Of a stretch of DNA of 64,000 nt, positions 33,034 through 42,311 are shown in pieces; positions within the stretch are counted from its first letter, which is position 1; each line of letters starts with the position of its first letter. The DNA is from Streptomyces sp. CB02923. Its GTDB lineage: Bacteria > Actinomycetota > Actinomycetes > Streptomycetales > Streptomycetaceae. The notes under the pieces were generated by a model. It saw only the letters and a program-made list of their open reading frames with translations, was not told the origin of the DNA and searched no databases. The DNA lies in the NCBI RefSeq assembly GCF_001905005.1, contig NZ_LWKZ01000025.1, positions 310,001 through 374,000 of the forward strand, written 5' to 3'. The position numbers and the translations under genes were made by a program.

Positions 33034-33858
33034 TCACTCCGCGGTGATCGGCTCCTGCAACTCGGTCACCCACCGTTCCCGGTCCTCCGGGGACTCCAGC
33101 GTCAGCTCCCGCGGGTACCCGGCGGAGCGGTACGGACTGTCGTCGAGCCAGCGGGCCAGCGCCTGAGCGGTGGGCAGCACCCGCTCCATGGGCCCGCGGT
33201 GCACCACCGTGGCCGCCTGCCCGATGCCCGGCAGGTCCACGACCGCGAAGTCGTGGGACGGCAGCGGGCCGGCCGCGACCACGACCGCCGCGTGCACCGT
33301 GATGCGGTCCCCGCCGCCGGGCGCGTCCTCGTAGTACGCGATCCCCGGGCCCGACGGCTCGACGCCCGCGGCGGTCAGCCGCCGCAGCAGTTCGTCGTAC
33401 AGCGGCCGGATGACCGGGCCGACGTCCTCGGGCCCGAAGCTGGCGGCGGTGCCCGTCAGTTCGGCGACCCGCACCGGCTCGATGCGCTTGACCACCACGT
33501 CGTCGGCGGTCATCCGGCCCTCCGCCTCGATCGTCCGCAGCCGTGCCTCGACCCGGGTCAGACGGGCACCGGCCGCCGTGACCGCCGCTGCCAGTTCGGC
33601 CCGCCGCAGCCGCAGCATGCCGCGCAGTTCCGCCGCGCTCACCTGCTCGTCCAGGATGGCCGTCACCTGCTGGAGGCTGAAGCCGAGGTCCTTGAGCGCG
33701 ATGATGCGGTTGAGGCGGGCGAGCTGTCCGGCCTCGTAGAAGCGGTAGCCGGTGACCGGGTCCGTACGGGCCGGGCGCAGCAGCCCGATGGCGTCGTAGT
33801 GCCGCAGCATGCGGGCCGACACACGGCCGTGGCCCGCGAACTCTCCGATGGTGAACAT
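33034..33858 (-). CDS. MerR family regulator with GyrI-like effector domain
   Basis: 274-aa regulator. The MerR winged helix is at residues 1-70 (MFTIGEFAGHGRVSARMLRHYDAIGLLRPARTD is its start, with YRFYEAGQLARLNRI following), then a coiled-coil dimerisation helix (about 80-118). The C-terminal 150 residues (VVVKRIEPVRVAELTGTAASFGPEDVGPVI..., YYEDAPGGG, VVDLPGIGQAATVVHRG) fit the GyrI/AraC-effector-like ligand domain, as in BmrR-type multidrug sensors. ATG 33858 gives the normal MerR N-terminus; longer openings upstream are not supported. No adjoining target gene is obvious. Confidence 0.9.
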   Translation of the reverse strand: MFTIGEFAGHGRVSARMLRHYDAIGLLRPARTDPVTGYRFYEAGQLARLNRIIALKDLGFSLQQVTAILDEQVSAAELRGMLRLRRAELAAAVTAAGARLTRVEARLRTIEAEGRMTADDVVVKRIEPVRVAELTGTAASFGPEDVGPVIRPLYDELLRRLTAAGVEPSGPGIAYYEDAPGGGDRITVHAAVVVAAGPLPSHDFAVVDLPGIGQAATVVHRGPMERVLPTAQALARWLDDSPYRSAGYPRELTLESPEDRERWVTELQEPITAE

Positions 33859-34180
33859 GACGTCTCCCGGTGCAGGATGTGCACAGTGTGAAGGGAAGCG
33901 GGCCGGCGGTCGAGGCGATCCTCGTGGATGCCGGGCGCCGACGCGCCGCGAATCGGCATATGCCGAGGCGCAGGGACGGGCCTGCGCCGGGGCGCGCGTC
34001 GTTTCTGTGCACCGGAGCGTGCGCCGGGACACCAGCATCGCGTCAAAGGGTGTCCACGGACCGTCAATGATGCGTCAGTACGCCGCCGTGCGCGTGCCGG
34101 TACGGGCATAGCGTCGAAGAGGAGCCCCGGCACTTCTCTTCTCACCGGTCCGGGGCCAGTCCTGCGCGAGGAGCGACGCC
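33859..34180. other. Divergent intergenic region, 322 bp
   Basis: Upstream of the MerR gene on one side and SAV_915 gene on the other. GAGGAGCCCCGG near 34115 and GAGGAGCGACGCC near 34170 are purine-rich; the latter is the ribosome site for GTG 34181. No gene seen. Confidence 0.4.
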
Positions 34181-34498
34181 GTGCCCCAGCAGCATCTGTA
34201 CGCGGAAGATCCCGAACCCGCTGAACGCATCCCGGCCGGGCTGCTGTTCGTCCCCGTCCGGCCGGGCCCCGCGGGCTGTACGGCCCGCCTGTTCCGCACC
34301 CCGCTCGGCGGCCGTACCGCCGTCGGCTTCACCTCCCCGCAGCGGCTCGTCGCGGCGCTCGGCGCCGACCAGCCGTGGATCCGCCTCGCCGAGTCCGCGC
34401 TGCGCGCCCTCGCCGAACCGCTCGGCGCCGCCGTCCTGACCGTGGACCCGCGCCTCGCCCCCGGTGCCTCCCGTACGCCGCTGCTGCGGGCCGTCTGA
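34181..34498 (+). CDS. SAV_915 family protein
   Basis: 105-aa small soluble protein of the streptomycete SAV_915 type: EPAERIPAGLLFVPVRPG, ARLFRTPLGGRTAVGFTSPQRLVAALGADQPWIRLAESALRALAEPLG and LTVDPRLA are the blocks I recognise. Function unknown. GTG 34181 follows GAGGAGCGACGCC. It is 19 bp ahead of the diaminopimelate decarboxylase gene, so both are in one operon. Confidence 0.75.
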   Translation: MPQQHLYAEDPEPAERIPAGLLFVPVRPGPAGCTARLFRTPLGGRTAVGFTSPQRLVAALGADQPWIRLAESALRALAEPLGAAVLTVDPRLAPGASRTPLLRAV

Positions 34499-34517
34499 GA
34501 AGGGGCGTACCACCACC

Positions 34518-35891
34518 ATGACCGTGACGACCACGACACCGCAGCGCTCCGCCGGGCAGCACCCCGCCGCCGGGCAGCCAGACGTCCGCAGCGCCGCCGG
34601 CCTCTGCGTATGGCCCGACTCGACGGCCGAACTGCCCGACGCCGACCTCACCGTCGGCGGCGTGCCCCTCACCGAACTCGCCGCGCGCTTCGGCACCCCC
34701 GTCTATGTCCTGGACGAGGCCGAGGTACGCGCCCGCTGCCGCGCCTACCTGCGCGCCTTCCCCGACGCCGATGTCGTGTACGCGGCCAAGGCGTTCCTGT
34801 GCCGCGCGATGGCCCACTGGGTACGGGAGGAGGGCCTGGGCCTGGACGTCTGCTCGGCGGGCGAACTGGAACTCGCCGTCACCACCGGATTCCCGACCGA
34901 CCGGATCGTGCTGCACGGCAACGCCAAGAGCCCCGAGGACCTGCGCACCGCGCTGCGCCTCGGTGTCGGCCGCATCGTCATCGACAGCACCTCCGAGATC
35001 GCCCGGCTCGCCGCCGCCGTACCCGCCGGTACCCGGCAGCAGGTCCTCGTACGGGTGGTGCCGGGTATCGCCGCCGGCGGCCACGCCAAGATCCGTACGG
35101 GCACCGACGACCAGAAGTTCGGCCTGTCCCTGGCGGACGGGTCGGCGCAGCACGCCATCACCCGCATCCTGGGCCAGCCCCGGCTCCAACTGGTCGGACT
35201 GCACTGCCACCTGGGGTCGCAGATCACCACCGTGAAGCCGTTCCTGTCGGCCGTACGGCGGCTGGTCGGGCTGCTGGCCCGGATCCACGAGCAGCACGGG
35301 GTCACCCTGCCGCAGCTGGACATCGGAGGCGGCCACGGCGTCGCCTACCGGCCCGGCGAGGACAGCATGGACATCGCGGCACTCGGCGCCAAGGTACGGG
35401 CGGAGCTGGCCGGCGGCTGCGCCGCGGCGGGACTGCCGGTGCCCCGGCTGACCGTCGAACCGGGCCGCGCCATCGCGGGGCCCTCGGGCGTCGCCCTGTA
35501 CCGGGTGCTGTCCGTCAAACGGACCGGTGAACACACCTTCGTCGCCGTGGACGGCGGGATGAGCGACAACCCGCGGCCCGCGCTGTACGGGGTACGGTAC
35601 GCGCCCCGGCTGGTCGGGCGGCGGTCGTCAGCCGCACCCGCGCCCGTGAGCGTGGTGGGCCGGCACTGCGAGGCGGGCGACGTGCTCGCCGCCGGGGTGC
35701 CGCTGCCCGGGGACGTGCGGCCGGGGGATCTGATCGCCGTGCCGGTGGCGGGCGCGTACCACCTGTCCATGGCGTCGGGCTACAACCTGGTGGGCCGCCC
35801 GCCGGTGGTCGCCGTCGCGGACGGGCATGCGCGGGTCCTCGTACGGCGGGAGTCGCTGGCGGACATCCAGGAGCGCGACATCGGGCTGTGA
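34518..35891 (+). CDS. lysA: Diaminopimelate decarboxylase (LysA family)
   Basis: 457-aa PLP enzyme that decarboxylates meso-diaminopimelate to lysine. PLP-binding Lys91 (YAAKAF), HCHLGSQ, GGGHG phosphate loop, EPGR, and the second-subunit Cys motif GRHCEAGD plus YNLVGRPP near the C-terminus are all present. Barrel domain is about 60-320 and the C-terminal beta domain follows. Streptomycetes often have more than one LysA-like gene, so this may be a paralogue with a different carboxylated amino acid as substrate. ATG 34518 lies 19 bp after the SAV_915 stop. A perfect palindrome follows 70 bp downstream. Confidence 0.88.
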   Translation: MTVTTTTPQRSAGQHPAAGQPDVRSAAGLCVWPDSTAELPDADLTVGGVPLTELAARFGTPVYVLDEAEVRARCRAYLRAFPDADVVYAAKAFLCRAMAHWVREEGLGLDVCSAGELELAVTTGFPTDRIVLHGNAKSPEDLRTALRLGVGRIVIDSTSEIARLAAAVPAGTRQQVLVRVVPGIAAGGHAKIRTGTDDQKFGLSLADGSAQHAITRILGQPRLQLVGLHCHLGSQITTVKPFLSAVRRLVGLLARIHEQHGVTLPQLDIGGGHGVAYRPGEDSMDIAALGAKVRAELAGGCAAAGLPVPRLTVEPGRAIAGPSGVALYRVLSVKRTGEHTFVAVDGGMSDNPRPALYGVRYAPRLVGRRSSAAPAPVSVVGRHCEAGDVLAAGVPLPGDVRPGDLIAVPVAGAYHLSMASGYNLVGRPPVVAVADGHARVLVRRESLADIQERDIGL

Positions 35892-35960
35892 CGACGCCCG
35901 TAGGGGCGGTCCCGAGAGGAGCCCGCGAAGAGGGCGAGAGCAGCTCGCGAGGAGGGCGCG

Positions 35961-35990
35961 GTATGCACGGAGCCAGGACTCCGTGCATAC
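35961..35990. terminator. Perfect 12-bp inverted repeat after lysA
   Basis: GTATGCACGGAG (35961-35972) and its exact complement (35979-35990) flank CCAGGA. It lies 70 bp after the lysA stop and 90 bp before the GntR start, so it can be a terminator of the first or an operator of the second. A CAACAGTTG palindrome follows at about 35997. Confidence 0.55.
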
Positions 35991-36081
35991 GGCACTCAAC
36001 AGTTGTAGGATGACTGGGCAACCGGGCAACCACCACTCCATGGCGGCTCGACCGGACCGAGACCGAAACGGGGAGATGCGC

Positions 36082-36792
36082 ATGGCGTTGCAGGCAGCGG
36101 GACGACAGTCCCTCGTGGACACCGTCGTGGACGCCCTGCGCGCCCAGCTGGCAGCCGGCACCTGGCCGGTCGGCGAGCGCATCCCCACAGAACACGCACT
36201 GGCCGAGCAGCTCCAGGTCGGCCGCAACACCGTCCGCGAGGCCGTACGGGTCCTCGTACACGGCGGCATGCTGCGCTCCCGGCAGGGCGAGGGCACGTTC
36301 GTCCTCTCCCAGGCCGACCCGGGCGCCGTCGTACGCGATGTCCAGCGGGCCGGGGTCCGGGACGTACTGGAGCTGCGCATCGCCCTGGAGGCGGAGGCCG
36401 CCCGACTGGCGGCACAGCGGCACCAGCCGGCCGACCTGGAGCGGATGCGGGCCGCGCTGGACGCGCAGGCCGGTCTGGAGGCCGACGGCGAACCGCCGCG
36501 CGGCGGCGACCTGGAGCTGTACGCGGACCACGACGTCGCCTTCCACCGGGCGGTCGTGGAGGCCGCGCACAACACCGCGCTGACCGCCACGTACACCTGG
36601 TTCAGCAGCTCCGTGCGCGAGGCGCTGGTCTCCTCGCTCGGCGACGACCAGATGCCCCGCATCGTGCACGGCGACCACCTGGCCGTTCTGGAGGCCATCG
36701 CGTCCGGCGACCCGGAGGCCGCGGAGAAGGCCGCCAGGGCGCTGCTGGAACCGCCGAAACAGGCTGTGGAGAAGCTGCTCGCGGAGCGTTGA
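36082..36792 (+). CDS. GntR family regulator, FadR subfamily (FCD domain)
   Basis: 236-aa regulator with N-terminal winged helix (about 1-75: SLVDTVVDALRAQLAAGTWPVGERIPTEHALAEQL, GRNTVREAVRVLVHGGML) and C-terminal FCD ligand domain (about 90-225) with metal-site residues in the pattern DVAFHRAVVEAAHN and HGDHLAVLEAI. ATG 36082 has GGGAG 6 bp upstream. It is followed, in the same direction, by the CynX/NimT-type transporter at 37103, the probable target. The upstream palindrome 35961-35990 and CAACAGTTG are candidate operators. Confidence 0.92.
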   Translation: MALQAAGRQSLVDTVVDALRAQLAAGTWPVGERIPTEHALAEQLQVGRNTVREAVRVLVHGGMLRSRQGEGTFVLSQADPGAVVRDVQRAGVRDVLELRIALEAEAARLAAQRHQPADLERMRAALDAQAGLEADGEPPRGGDLELYADHDVAFHRAVVEAAHNTALTATYTWFSSSVREALVSSLGDDQMPRIVHGDHLAVLEAIASGDPEAAEKAARALLEPPKQAVEKLLAER

Positions 36793-37102
36793 ACGGGGGA
36801 GGCGGCGGGGTCGCTTGGCCGGGTGGTCGGTGGCCGGGTGGTCGGGCGGCGTTCACGGGGTGCAGAAACGTTCCTTCGTGTGGGTCGCCGGGTGCTGGGT
36901 CACCGGGCCGCTCCAGTCCGACTTGCACCGGCCCTCTCCGGGCCGCGCCGCCCCGCGGCCGACCTGCACCGGACCGCCCCGGCCCGGCGCCTGTCTCCGC
37001 GGCTCCGCGGCCCCGCCCCGCCCGTAAAACCCCACGTCCGCACGACCGCACGCCCCCCCCCGCACGCCCCCACGCCCCCCACGCAAGGAGAGGTACGTAC
37101 CC
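36793..37102. other. Intergenic region, 310 bp
   Basis: Between the GntR gene and its probable target. GC-rich with poly-C runs (37050-37085). AAGGAGAGG just before 37103 is the transporter ribosome site. I see no gene. Confidence 0.4.
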
Positions 37103-38401
37103 ATGTCAGGGACCTCAGGGATCTCAGGGACCCGGCCCGAAGCCCCACTGATCGACGCCGAAGAGGACCTGGCCCCGGCACCGCCGGTCGCCGCGGCCCG
37201 CCGCAGGCTGCGCGCGCACCCGGTCCTGGTCCTGCTCGGCATCGTGCTCGCCTCACTGAACATGCGCGCCGCGCTGGCCGGCGTCTCGCCCCTGGTGAGC
37301 GAGATCGGCGACCACTTCCACCTGGCCGCGACGGCGAGCAGCCTGGTGACGACCATTCCGCTGGTCTTCATGGGCCTCGGCTCGATCGCCGCGCCGCGGC
37401 TGGCCCGCCGCTGGGGCACCGAGACGGTGCTGTGCGGCGCGCTGGTGCTGCTGTGCGGCGGCATTCTGCTGCGTATCGCCCCGCCGGTCGTCGCACTGTT
37501 CGTGGGCTGCGCGGTGGTCGGTACGTCCATCGCCCTGCTGAACGTCCTGATGCCCGGCCTGATCAAGCGGGACTTCCCGGAGAAGGCCGCGGGCATGACC
37601 GCCCTGTACTCGACGGCGATGATCCTGGGCGCCACCGTCTCGGCGGCCTCCGCCGTGCCGCTGGAGAACGCGCTGGGCGGCTGGCAGGGTTCGCTGGCCT
37701 CGTGGGCGCTGCTGGCCGCGGTGGCCGCCGTCGTATGGATCCCGCAGGCGGTGATCGCGCGGCGCGGTACGCACCACGGTGAGGCCGCCGCGACACCGGC
37801 GCACACCACCGAGGACGGGCCGAAGCTGACCCGCTCCCCGCTGGCCTGGCAGGTCACGCTCTTCATGGGGTCGCAGTCGCTGATCGCGTACGTGATGATC
37901 GCCTGGATGCCGACGATCTTCACCGACCACGGCATGAGCAAGGCCACCGCCGGGCTGATCTTCGCGTTCAGCACGCTGGTGCAGATGGCCGGTTCGTTCG
38001 TGGTGCCGATGCTCGCCGGGCGGATGCGGCGGCAGCGGCTGCTGGCCGTCGCCGTCACCACCCTGATGGCCTGCGGCATCGTCGGCCTCCTGGTGGCCCC
38101 GGTGGCGGGCGCCTGGGTCTGGGCCGTACTCCTGGGCATCGGGCAGGGGGGCGCGCTCGGCCTGGCCCTGACGATGATGGTGCTCCGCTCCGGAGACGCC
38201 CACACCGCCGCCCGCCTCTCGGGCATGGCCCAGACCTGGGGCTACCTCCTCGCCGCCGCCGGCCCGCTCGTACTCGGCGCGGTCCACCAGGCCACCCACG
38301 GCTGGACGGTACCGATCGTGCTGCTGCTGGCCGTCTGCGCGGGCCTGGTGATGCTGGGCCTGGGCGCGGGGCGCGACCGCCGGATCGGAGCGGAGGCGTA
38401 A
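37103..38401 (+). CDS. MFS transporter of the CynX/NimT (cyanate/nitroimidazole) family
   Basis: 432-aa 12-TM transporter. The LNMRAALAGVSPLVSEIGDHF block in the first segment, GLGSIAAPRLARRWGTE and the MPGLIKRDFPEKAAGMTALYSTAMILGATVSAASAVPLE stretch are typical of the CynX/NimT family. The first 35 residues are hydrophilic (MSGTSGISGT start). ATG 37103 has an excellent ribosome site, AAGGAGAGG. Gene order with the upstream FadR-type GntR regulator suggests substrate-controlled expression. The substrate is not known. A strong hairpin follows the stop. Confidence 0.92.
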   Translation: MSGTSGISGTRPEAPLIDAEEDLAPAPPVAAARRRLRAHPVLVLLGIVLASLNMRAALAGVSPLVSEIGDHFHLAATASSLVTTIPLVFMGLGSIAAPRLARRWGTETVLCGALVLLCGGILLRIAPPVVALFVGCAVVGTSIALLNVLMPGLIKRDFPEKAAGMTALYSTAMILGATVSAASAVPLENALGGWQGSLASWALLAAVAAVVWIPQAVIARRGTHHGEAAATPAHTTEDGPKLTRSPLAWQVTLFMGSQSLIAYVMIAWMPTIFTDHGMSKATAGLIFAFSTLVQMAGSFVVPMLAGRMRRQRLLAVAVTTLMACGIVGLLVAPVAGAWVWAVLLGIGQGGALGLALTMMVLRSGDAHTAARLSGMAQTWGYLLAAAGPLVLGAVHQATHGWTVPIVLLLAVCAGLVMLGLGAGRDRRIGAEA

Positions 38402-38424
38402 CGGCCCCGCACCTCTCCCACCTC

Positions 38425-38465
38425 GCGCGCGCTGCCGGAGACCTTGTGGCCCCCGCAGCGCGCGC
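38425..38465 (+). terminator. Hairpin terminator after the CynX-type gene
   Basis: GCGCGCGCTGC (38425-38435) pairs with 38455-38465 around a 19-nt loop, an 11-bp GC stem 24 bp after the stop codon. Confidence 0.6.
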
Positions 38466-38652
38466 CGCGTTCTGCCGCGCTCCGGCTCGGCGGCTACCTG
38501 GCTGAGGTCACTATGCGTCAGGTCGACTGCCAGTCAGTCGGCTCAGCCCCCAGGTGTCGCCCCATGCCCGGACGTCCTGGGGCACTTTCGTTTCTGGTGG
38601 GCACCGGACGGGCAGACCGGCTGACCAGGTCGGCACCTCGGTACCGGACCGG

Positions 38653-38910
38653 GTGAATCCGTCGCACGCTGACCAGGTGGAGATCGACAGAGCCCTACCG
38701 CACTGGCCGCAAGTCGCAGCGGAGATCCGGCGGCGCATCCAGGACGGCACCTATCGCGCCAGGGAACGTCTCCCGGGCACGGTGGCGATTGCCGCCGAGT
38801 TCGACGTGTCCCAGTCGACGGCCTCACGCGCCGTTGCCAGTCTTCGCACTGAAGGGCTCGTGTACGTGGTGAGCGGTCGGGGCTACTTCGTTGCCGACCG
38901 GGCCAACTAA
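38653..38910 (+). CDS. Small GntR-type winged-helix protein without effector domain
   Basis: 85-aa protein that is little more than a GntR winged helix: WPQVAAEIRRRIQDGTY, LPGTVAIAAEFDVSQSTASRAVASLRTEGLVYVVSGRGYFV. No ligand-binding domain follows, as in the small stand-alone GntR proteins common in streptomycetes and on their plasmids. GTG 38653 is chosen; GTG 38677 and an upstream GTG at 38554 are alternatives and none has a strong ribosome site. Third-position GC is lower than in the neighbours. Possibly the remnant of a longer regulator. Confidence 0.7.
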   Translation: MNPSHADQVEIDRALPHWPQVAAEIRRRIQDGTYRARERLPGTVAIAAEFDVSQSTASRAVASLRTEGLVYVVSGRGYFVADRAN

Positions 38911-39016
38911 CGCGAGGCCAGGAGAGTTCGGCGCACGGCCGTAGCGGTGGCGTCGCGGCTCCGGCTTCCGTGCCCGGTGCGGGGCCGTTGTCAGTGGTGG
39001 TCGGTATAACTTCCCC

Positions 39017-39469
39017 ATGGCACTGACGTGGAAGTTGGTCATCGACAGTACGAACGCGCCCGTCCTCGCGGACTTCTGGGCCGCCGCCCTGGAGTACGAG
39101 GTGGAGGACCCCAGCGCGCTCGTAGGGCAGCTGCTGGCCGCCGGGCACCTCCGCGAGGAGGCGGTTGCCGAGCACCGCGGCCGTAAGACGTTCCGTGGTT
39201 ACGCGGCGATACGCCACCCCGAGGACCCGTTCGACGAGACGAGCGGCGTCGGGCGGGGGCGGCGGCTGCTCTTTCAGGACGTACCCGAGGGCAAGGCGGG
39301 CAAGAACCGTCTGCACATCGACATACACAGCGAACCCGGCGGCCTCGGCGCGCTGGTGGCCCGGCTGGAGGGGCTGGGGGCGACCCGCGTCCACGAGGTC
39401 GACCGGGGGCCTGCCGGGCACTGGTGGGTCATGCGGGATCCGGAGGGGAACGAGTTCTGCGCGGCGTGA
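39017..39469 (+). CDS. VOC superfamily (glyoxalase/dioxygenase-fold) protein
   Basis: 150-aa protein with two beta-alpha-beta-beta-beta units. LTWKLVIDSTNAPVLADFWAAALEYEVE is the first, KNRLHIDIHSE...LVARLEGLGATRVHEVD and WWVMRDPEGNEFCAA the second; the last motif is typical of the glyoxalase-like VOC group of actinobacteria. His in HIDIHS and Glu in GNEF are potential metal ligands. Function unknown. ATG 39017. It converges on the ABC operon. Confidence 0.88.
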   Translation: MALTWKLVIDSTNAPVLADFWAAALEYEVEDPSALVGQLLAAGHLREEAVAEHRGRKTFRGYAAIRHPEDPFDETSGVGRGRRLLFQDVPEGKAGKNRLHIDIHSEPGGLGALVARLEGLGATRVHEVDRGPAGHWWVMRDPEGNEFCAA

Positions 39470-39609
39470 AGGCGTAATGCGCAGGGCGCGTAAGACATAA
39501 CGGCGTACCGACACCGCGATCTCCGCTGCGCGCACGAACGCAGCGAGGCCCTGCCGCCGATCAGGCAGCCGGGCCCCTCTGCAGAACTGCGATCCGCAGG
39601 CCGCCGGGC

Positions 39610-40401
39610 CTACTCCTCCCCCGCCAGCGTCAGCGACCGCAGCTTGCGGGACGCGTACCAGGTCGCCAGGCCGGTCACGGCCACCAGGAGGACGACCGCC
39701 AGGGGCAGCCCCACCTCGGACGTGATCGCGCCCTCCGCGCCGATCTTCTGGCCCACCGCGAGCGCCCACTGCTGGACGCTCAGCGTCCTCGCGCCCGGGA
39801 CCAGGTTGCCGAACAGCGTCTCCCACACCAGGGCGTAGACCAGGCCGAAGACGACCGCGTGCCGGCTGATCGTGCCGAAGAAGAGGAACAGCGCGCTGTA
39901 CGCGACGGAGGCCACGGCCGCGGCGACCGCGTAGGCCACCGCGATCTGCTGGCTGTTGCCGTTGAGGACGAAACCGGCGATCAGCACCGGGACGGCGGAG
40001 AAGGCAGCCGTCACGCCGATCGCCACGACCAGCTTGGTGAAGATGATCGAGGACCGCCGCAGCGGCTTGGCCAGCAGGTAGACGACCGAACCGTCGTCGA
40101 TCTCCGGGCCGATCGCGCCCGTACCGGCGATGACACCGATCAGCGGCACCATCGTGGCGAGCGCGAACGTGCCCAGCACGCCGTTGGCCGTGGAGTCGTC
40201 GGCGCCGGCCAGCGCCCGTACGGCGACGGCGATGACGATCAGGAGGGTGGGCAGCGCGAAGAGGATCAGCGCGCGGCGCCGCCCGAGGAGGGCCCGGTAG
40301 GTGAGCCGGGCGACGGTGGGGTGGAAGAACGACGGGGCCGCCGAGGGGCCCGCGGCGGGTGCCGGGGACGGGTCCGGCCGGACCGATGAGGTCGCTGACA
40401 T
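39610..40401 (-). CDS. ABC-2 type transporter permease (second pair)
   Basis: 263-aa membrane protein with six predicted segments (ALILFALPTLLIVIAVAVRAL, GTFALATMVPLIGVIAGTGAI and others) and the GPEIDDGSVVYLLAKPLRRS motif typical of ABC-2 permeases, the amphipathic coupling region. Last gene of a four-gene minus-strand operon; it begins 16 bp after the stop of its ATPase at 40418. Together they should form a heteromeric exporter of unknown substrate. Confidence 0.92.
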   Translation of the reverse strand: MSATSSVRPDPSPAPAAGPSAAPSFFHPTVARLTYRALLGRRRALILFALPTLLIVIAVAVRALAGADDSTANGVLGTFALATMVPLIGVIAGTGAIGPEIDDGSVVYLLAKPLRRSSIIFTKLVVAIGVTAAFSAVPVLIAGFVLNGNSQQIAVAYAVAAAVASVAYSALFLFFGTISRHAVVFGLVYALVWETLFGNLVPGARTLSVQQWALAVGQKIGAEGAITSEVGLPLAVVLLVAVTGLATWYASRKLRSLTLAGEE

Positions 40402-40417
40402 CGCTTTCAGGCTCCTT

Positions 40418-41329
40418 TCAGGCCGCGACGAGGTAGGAGAAGACCGATTCCAGGGACTCGTCGGAGGGCGAGACCGTCAGGAGGCGGATGCCGTGGTCGC
40501 GGGCGACGCGCGGCAGCAGGGAGGTGAAGCGCGGGAAGTCGACGGCCTGGACGCGCAGCGCGCCCTCCTGGACGTCCACCTCGATACCGGCCGTGGACGG
40601 GTCGGCGATCAGGGCCGCGGCCAGTGCGCGGTCGTCGTCGGAGCGGATGAGGTAGCGGTGCGGGCGGTCCGTCATCAGGCGGCGGATCTTGCGGAAGTCC
40701 CCGGACGCGGCGTGCCGTCCGGCCACCACCACCTCGATGTGCGAGGCCAGTTGCTCGACCTCTTCGAGGATGTGCGACGAGAACAGGACCGTACGGCCGT
40801 CCGCGCCCATCCGCCGCAGCAGGTCCATCAGCTGCATCCGCTGCCGCGGGTCCATGCCGTTGAACGGCTCGTCCAGCAGCAGTACGGACGGTTCGTGGAC
40901 CAGCGCCGACGCCATCTTCACGCGCTGGCGCATCCCCTTGCTGTACGTGGAGATCTTACGGTCCTGCGCGTACTCCATCTCGACGGTGGCCAGCGCGCGC
41001 TGGGCGGCGCCCCGCCCCAGGCCGTGCAGTTCGGCGTTGGCGACGACGAACTCGCGGCCGGTGAGGAAGTCGTACATCGCCTCGCGCTCGGGCACGATGC
41101 CGATGTCGCGGTATATGCGTTCGTTGCGCCAGATGGCCTGGCCGTCGAGGGTGACGGACCCGCCGGACGGTGCGAGGAAGCCGCCCATCATGTTGATCAG
41201 GGTGGACTTGCCCGCGCCGTTGGGGCCGAGCAGGCCGGTGACACCGGGGCCGATGGTCATGGTGATGTCGTTGACGGCAACGACGTTGCCGAACCAGCGG
41301 GATACGTGGTCGATCTGGATGGTCGTCAT
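40418..41329 (-). CDS. ABC transporter ATP-binding protein (second pair)
   Basis: 303-aa ATPase. Walker A LLGPNGAGKST (about 37-46), ABC signature YSKGMRQRVKMAS (about 135), Walker B SVLLLDEPFNGMDP (about 155) and the H-loop LFSSHILEEVE are complete. The C-terminal 90 residues form the extra domain usual in ABC-2 exporters. It pairs with permease 39610. ATG 41329. Confidence 0.95.
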   Translation of the reverse strand: MTTIQIDHVSRWFGNVVAVNDITMTIGPGVTGLLGPNGAGKSTLINMMGGFLAPSGGSVTLDGQAIWRNERIYRDIGIVPEREAMYDFLTGREFVVANAELHGLGRGAAQRALATVEMEYAQDRKISTYSKGMRQRVKMASALVHEPSVLLLDEPFNGMDPRQRMQLMDLLRRMGADGRTVLFSSHILEEVEQLASHIEVVVAGRHAASGDFRKIRRLMTDRPHRYLIRSDDDRALAAALIADPSTAGIEVDVQEGALRVQAVDFPRFTSLLPRVARDHGIRLLTVSPSDESLESVFSYLVAA

Positions 41330-41399
41330 GGGCGCGGCCCGTTCCTTCGGGAGCTGGTGGCGGGCGTCGGACGCGCCTTCGGAGGCGCGGGGCGGGCGG

Positions 41400-42311
41400 T
41401 CACAGGCCGGCCTTCCGGTAGCGGCGCATCAGCAGGGCGTACGAGCCCGCGACGGCGAGCAGGGTGACCAGGAGGGCCACCAATCCGGCGGCGGTGGACG
41501 GCTGGACCTGGTCCGGGAACGACGCGGTACCGCCGAGGAACGTCGCCTGCACACTGTCGATCAGCGTCACGGGCGAGAACAGGGCGAGCCAGCCGACGAC
41601 CCCTTCCTGGCCCTGTACGGCGGCGATGCCCTGGACGGCGCTCACCGCGGCGTACGGGATCGTCAGCGCGGCGATGACGGCGGCGACGCCGAACCCGCGG
41701 CGCGGGGTCAGCGCGGAGATCACCAGGCCGACGCCGGCGAACAGCAGCGAGAGCAGCGCCACCGAGACCAGGCCCTGGGCCAGCCCCTTGGTCTGGTCGC
41801 CGAAGTCCATCTTGGCCAGCAGCGCGCCCACGTACAGGATCAGCAGCGGCGCAGCGGTCAGGATGAACAGGGCGCTCGCCATCGCGGCGCACTTCGCCGC
41901 CACGTAGTCGACGCGCTCGATGGGACGCGAGAAGTACAGCGGCACCGTCTTGAAGCGCAGGTCGCGGGAGACGGACTGCGGTGCCTGGGCGGCCAGGTAG
42001 AGGCCGATGACCGCCTGGAGGAAGATCGCGTACCGGGTGTACGCCACCGGCAGGTCGTTCATCTTCGTGAACACCGCAACCGCCACCATGATGCCCGCGG
42101 GCAGGCACATCACGGCGAACAGCAGCATCGGCAGGACCTTGGACTTGGCGGACCGGCCGAGTCCGTAAGCGCCGCGCAGGCTCTGCGAGAACAGGGAGCG
42201 GCGGGCGTAGGCCCGGCCGAGGCGCGGGCCGTCGAAGTGGCGGTAGCCGATGTCGTGGATGACGTCCTGCGCCGATCCGGCGGTGACGGGGTTCCTGGTC
42301 TCAGGCGGCAT
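41400..42311 (-). CDS. ABC-2 type transporter permease (first pair)
   Basis: 303-aa membrane protein with six segments and a cytoplasmic N-terminus carrying IGYRHFDGPRLGRAYARRSLFSQSLR, a block I recall from this Streptomyces permease group; SRDLRFKTVPLYFSRPIERVDYVAAK is the coupling motif. Its start overlaps the end of the upstream ATPase gene by 11 bp, so the two are translationally coupled. The gene is 70 bp before the second ATPase gene. Confidence 0.92.
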   Translation of the reverse strand: MPPETRNPVTAGSAQDVIHDIGYRHFDGPRLGRAYARRSLFSQSLRGAYGLGRSAKSKVLPMLLFAVMCLPAGIMVAVAVFTKMNDLPVAYTRYAIFLQAVIGLYLAAQAPQSVSRDLRFKTVPLYFSRPIERVDYVAAKCAAMASALFILTAAPLLILYVGALLAKMDFGDQTKGLAQGLVSVALLSLLFAGVGLVISALTPRRGFGVAAVIAALTIPYAAVSAVQGIAAVQGQEGVVGWLALFSPVTLIDSVQATFLGGTASFPDQVQPSTAAGLVALLVTLLAVAGSYALLMRRYRKAGL

